Below are positions 7,201 to 7,883 of a DNA stretch of 7,883 bases, one piece after another. A model generated the notes under the pieces. That model was given only the letters and a program-made list of their open reading frames with translations, was not told the origin of the DNA and made no database searches. The position numbers and the translations under genes were made by a program. Each line of letters opens with the position of its first letter. Positions within the stretch are counted from its first letter, which is position 1. Source of the stretch: a bacterium (GTDB lineage Bacteria; Elusimicrobiota; Elusimicrobia; Elusimicrobiales; UBA9959); NCBI GenBank assembly GCA_021845705.1, contig JAJZVJ010000093.1, positions 1 to 7,883 of the forward strand. Direction: 5' to 3'.

Positions 7201-7883
7201 TCCACCAGCACGTTCACGCAATACGCCGCCTCGGCCACGGTCAGCATCACCGGCCTTTCCGTGGGCGCGCATACTCTGGATGCTTCCGTCAGCGATTACG
7301 CCATCAACTTCACCAGCGCGACGCAGAGCGGCTTTACCGTGACCCTGACTTCGCCTACCATCACGACAGGCTACCCGCTCGACGGCAGCTTCGTTACCTA
7401 CGCCTCCACCGTAGCGACGATCAACTACGCCGACTCCGGCGGCTCGGGGCTTAACCTGGCCAGTTTAGTGGTGAAACTGGACGGGGTGGCGGTTTCCGCG
7501 GGCGCGATCACGGCCGGCGCTACCCAGGCCGCGGTCAACCTGACCCTCAGCGTGGGCGTGCATACGCTGGACGCCACCATCGCGAACAACCTCGGCAACA
7601 CGACCATTGCTCCCCAGGTCAGCTTCACGGTGCTGGCGGTCGTGGCCTGCGGGGATGACTTCTTCTATCCTTCGCCCGCCACCGGCGCAACGGGGACCTT
7701 CGCTTACTGTATGCCCCTGCCCGGCACGATCAAGATCCGGGTCTACAATACGGTCGGGGACCTCGCGGTCAAGGTAGAGGAGTCCAAGGCGGCGGGTCCG
7801 CAGATCTCTCCGATCGATACCGGCAAGCTGGCGACCGGTATCTATCTCTACCGCCTGGAAAAAGACTTTGCCATGAAGTTGAG
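4264..7883 (+). CDS. Exported multidomain protein: DUF7948-like, SBBP propeller, Ig-like repeats, FlgD/sorting-like C-terminus (3' end missing)
   Basis: The frame is open to the right edge, showing 1206 complete codons. Residues 1-29 form a Sec signal peptide: basic start, hydrophobic stretch from about 13 to 22, and VYA before a likely cleavage at 29/30. A Pro/Ala/basic linker leads to a DUF7948-like region (about 74-277) opening with FEANRGQTD and closing with ELVIDPQIAYGTYLGGS. Seven SBBP-type units follow (about 280-815), each with a strand such as AYVTGW or IYVAGI and then a Phe/Trp-Pro. Three Ig-like repeats start at residues 824, 932 and 1030 with the pattern SPTI and end in HTLDA. The last domain, from about 1133, has FYPSP, IKIRVYNTVGDL and LATGIYLYRLE, like FlgD-Ig or secretion-sorting domains, so the stop is probably close. 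No catalytic motif is recognised. It is probably a secreted or surface-anchored binding or structural protein; its ligand is unknown. Confidence 0.92.
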   Translation, partial: MKLIPSILRISRLVTAVALVTAPTGPVYAAAGASPSPSYKDAAAGRPDGVKTVKDARTRSASPLRSLGDLKIPMYFEANRGQTDASVKFFTRAAGYRLYLTDSEAVTVLPRAEADKVKEPIVVRMKLKGANVKHSVQGVDILPGRTSYFLGSDSSKWQVGVEQYAKVKLGQVYPGIDMVYRFGQGQVEYDFVVAPGANPGRILMGFEGAKSLKLDLQGNLVLGVDGGELTYKAPKLYQQLGSRRVRVTGRFVLAANKSARFEVGNYIRTKELVIDPQIAYGTYLGGSVDDAITAIKVDGARQAYVTGWANSAQSGAGGFPAATKTYPLTALTGTIGGKDVFVAKMSEDGATLLWLAWLGGTLADQANGLALDNSSLDKPNVYITGETASAGAGTAFPVYGPAMQVCTTNTGSLAFVAELSQAGTPAIPSLVYSTCWGGVSGTLTNTGNGIAVDATGAAYVTGTTEVSGFPVVGTAAAPYNALGGAQDGFIFKVKPAGIGGVQYSMFLGPTSGTTFSNAVAVDALGKAWVTGRTTSDTWPAAPRAGHFSAVRTAGVNPDGFVAQVNAAGDGLDYMTYINGNVSEEGTAITLNNNGAAPYNIFVAGWTDSGTDFPSTAYLLEPVGTRPLVYQKPLQGAADAFVLRLNPAEASADRSLEMVYATHVGAAGGAERATSLALDSRDDAYIAGWTRSSNWPVAGNDTLTAGALGTNVTGKVETNTSTDEAAFVAAVDLAGLTRPFFSYLGSTPGTYDLQRANGIAIDNLHNIYVAGITPSNFFPLTTGSLMDGSVAAKQLNGTGTQNATDGFIVKIAPVVVFGGPLDISSPTISIDLPVNGSIMNYTSTGVVVNYFDAGGISTSTLIVKFDGVALSTLASTVVFSSGTAGIVTVYDSSATFTLTALSQSTHTLDASVQDLAGNLSTATQAGFMVDLTSPTISVAQPPDNGFLNATSTMVVVNYADTGGSGISTSTLVIKLDAVALSTSTFTQYAASATVSITGLSVGAHTLDASVSDYAINFTSATQSGFTVTLTSPTITTGYPLDGSFVTYASTVATINYADSGGSGLNLASLVVKLDGVAVSAGAITAGATQAAVNLTLSVGVHTLDATIANNLGNTTIAPQVSFTVLAVVACGDDFFYPSPATGATGTFAYCMPLPGTIKIRVYNTVGDLAVKVEESKAAGPQISPIDTGKLATGIYLYRLEKDFAMKL
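5101..6600 (+). repeat. Seven SBBP-type beta-propeller units (protein-level repeat)
   Basis: The recurring strand is at residues 303 (AYVTGW), 380 (VYITGE), 458 (AYVTGT), 527 (AWVTGR), 600 (IFVAGW), 683 (AYIAGW) and 766 (IYVAGI), spaced 69 to 83 residues apart. Each is preceded by a YLGG-like strand and an A-[VIL]-D-like strand, and most are followed by FP or WP. Seven units would suit one closed seven-bladed propeller. The repeats are diverged at DNA level, unlike the 300-bp array at the left edge, so they are old. Confidence 0.75.
6733..7647 (+). repeat. Three Ig-like (bacterial Ig/cadherin-type) repeats
   Basis: The units begin at nucleotides 6733, 7057 and 7351 and are 108, 98 and 99 residues long. 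They share SPTI, then VNY or INYAD, GGSG (GG only in the first), STSTL or LASL, KLDGVA or a variant, and HTLDA near the end. The first unit has about ten extra residues before its last strands. Similarity persists at DNA level between units one and two around 6800-6890 and 7120-7200, which suggests internal duplication. Such stalks usually space a binding head from the cell surface; here they lie between the propeller and the C-terminal domain. Confidence 0.7.

Noticed and set aside
6007..7272. 421-codon open frame on the - strand
   Set aside because: It is a GC-driven shadow of the exported protein. Its translation is rich in Arg, Gly and Ala with no domain logic.

Overview
The window is GC-rich bacterial DNA with three large genes, all on the + strand. 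Two of them run off the window edges. No tRNA, rRNA, CRISPR array, transposase or integrase is visible. The last gene has a Sec signal peptide, a DUF7948-like region, a seven-unit SBBP-type propeller, three Ig-like repeats and a C-terminal domain resembling FlgD-Ig/secretion-sorting domains. This layout, together with frequent ATA isoleucine codons in a GC-rich background, suggests an uncultured Gram-negative lineage. Elusimicrobiota is my best guess, but it rests on general resemblance and is not proven here.

Layout. Positions 2-2248 hold the C-terminal 748 residues of a low-complexity, Ala/Thr/Gly/Asn-rich fibre protein. It begins inside an exact 300-bp (100-residue) tandem array (1-900) of a type common in phage tail fibres, and it has a distinct C-terminal domain. 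Positions 2249-2370 are a short spacer with a possible 31-codon leader ORF whose TAA directly abuts the next ATG in the same frame. Positions 2371-4074 encode a complete 567-residue thiamine-diphosphate-dependent 2-oxoacid decarboxylase of the pyruvate/indolepyruvate decarboxylase family, with all hallmark catalytic residues present. Positions 4075-4263 are a spacer with a candidate promoter, a hairpin and a good ribosome binding site. From 4264 to the right edge runs the exported multidomain protein, with at least 1206 residues seen and probably only a few missing.

How the genes relate. The two flanking genes look like extracellular, repeat-built structural or adhesive proteins, while the middle gene is a soluble cytoplasmic enzyme. 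Nothing in the window links them into one pathway, and the spacers (122 and 189 bp) do not demand an operon. I do not see a clearly new system. The points most worth following are the mosaic 300-bp repeat array, the phage-fibre-like protein without visible phage genes, the isolated PDC-type decarboxylase, and the architecture of the exported protein.
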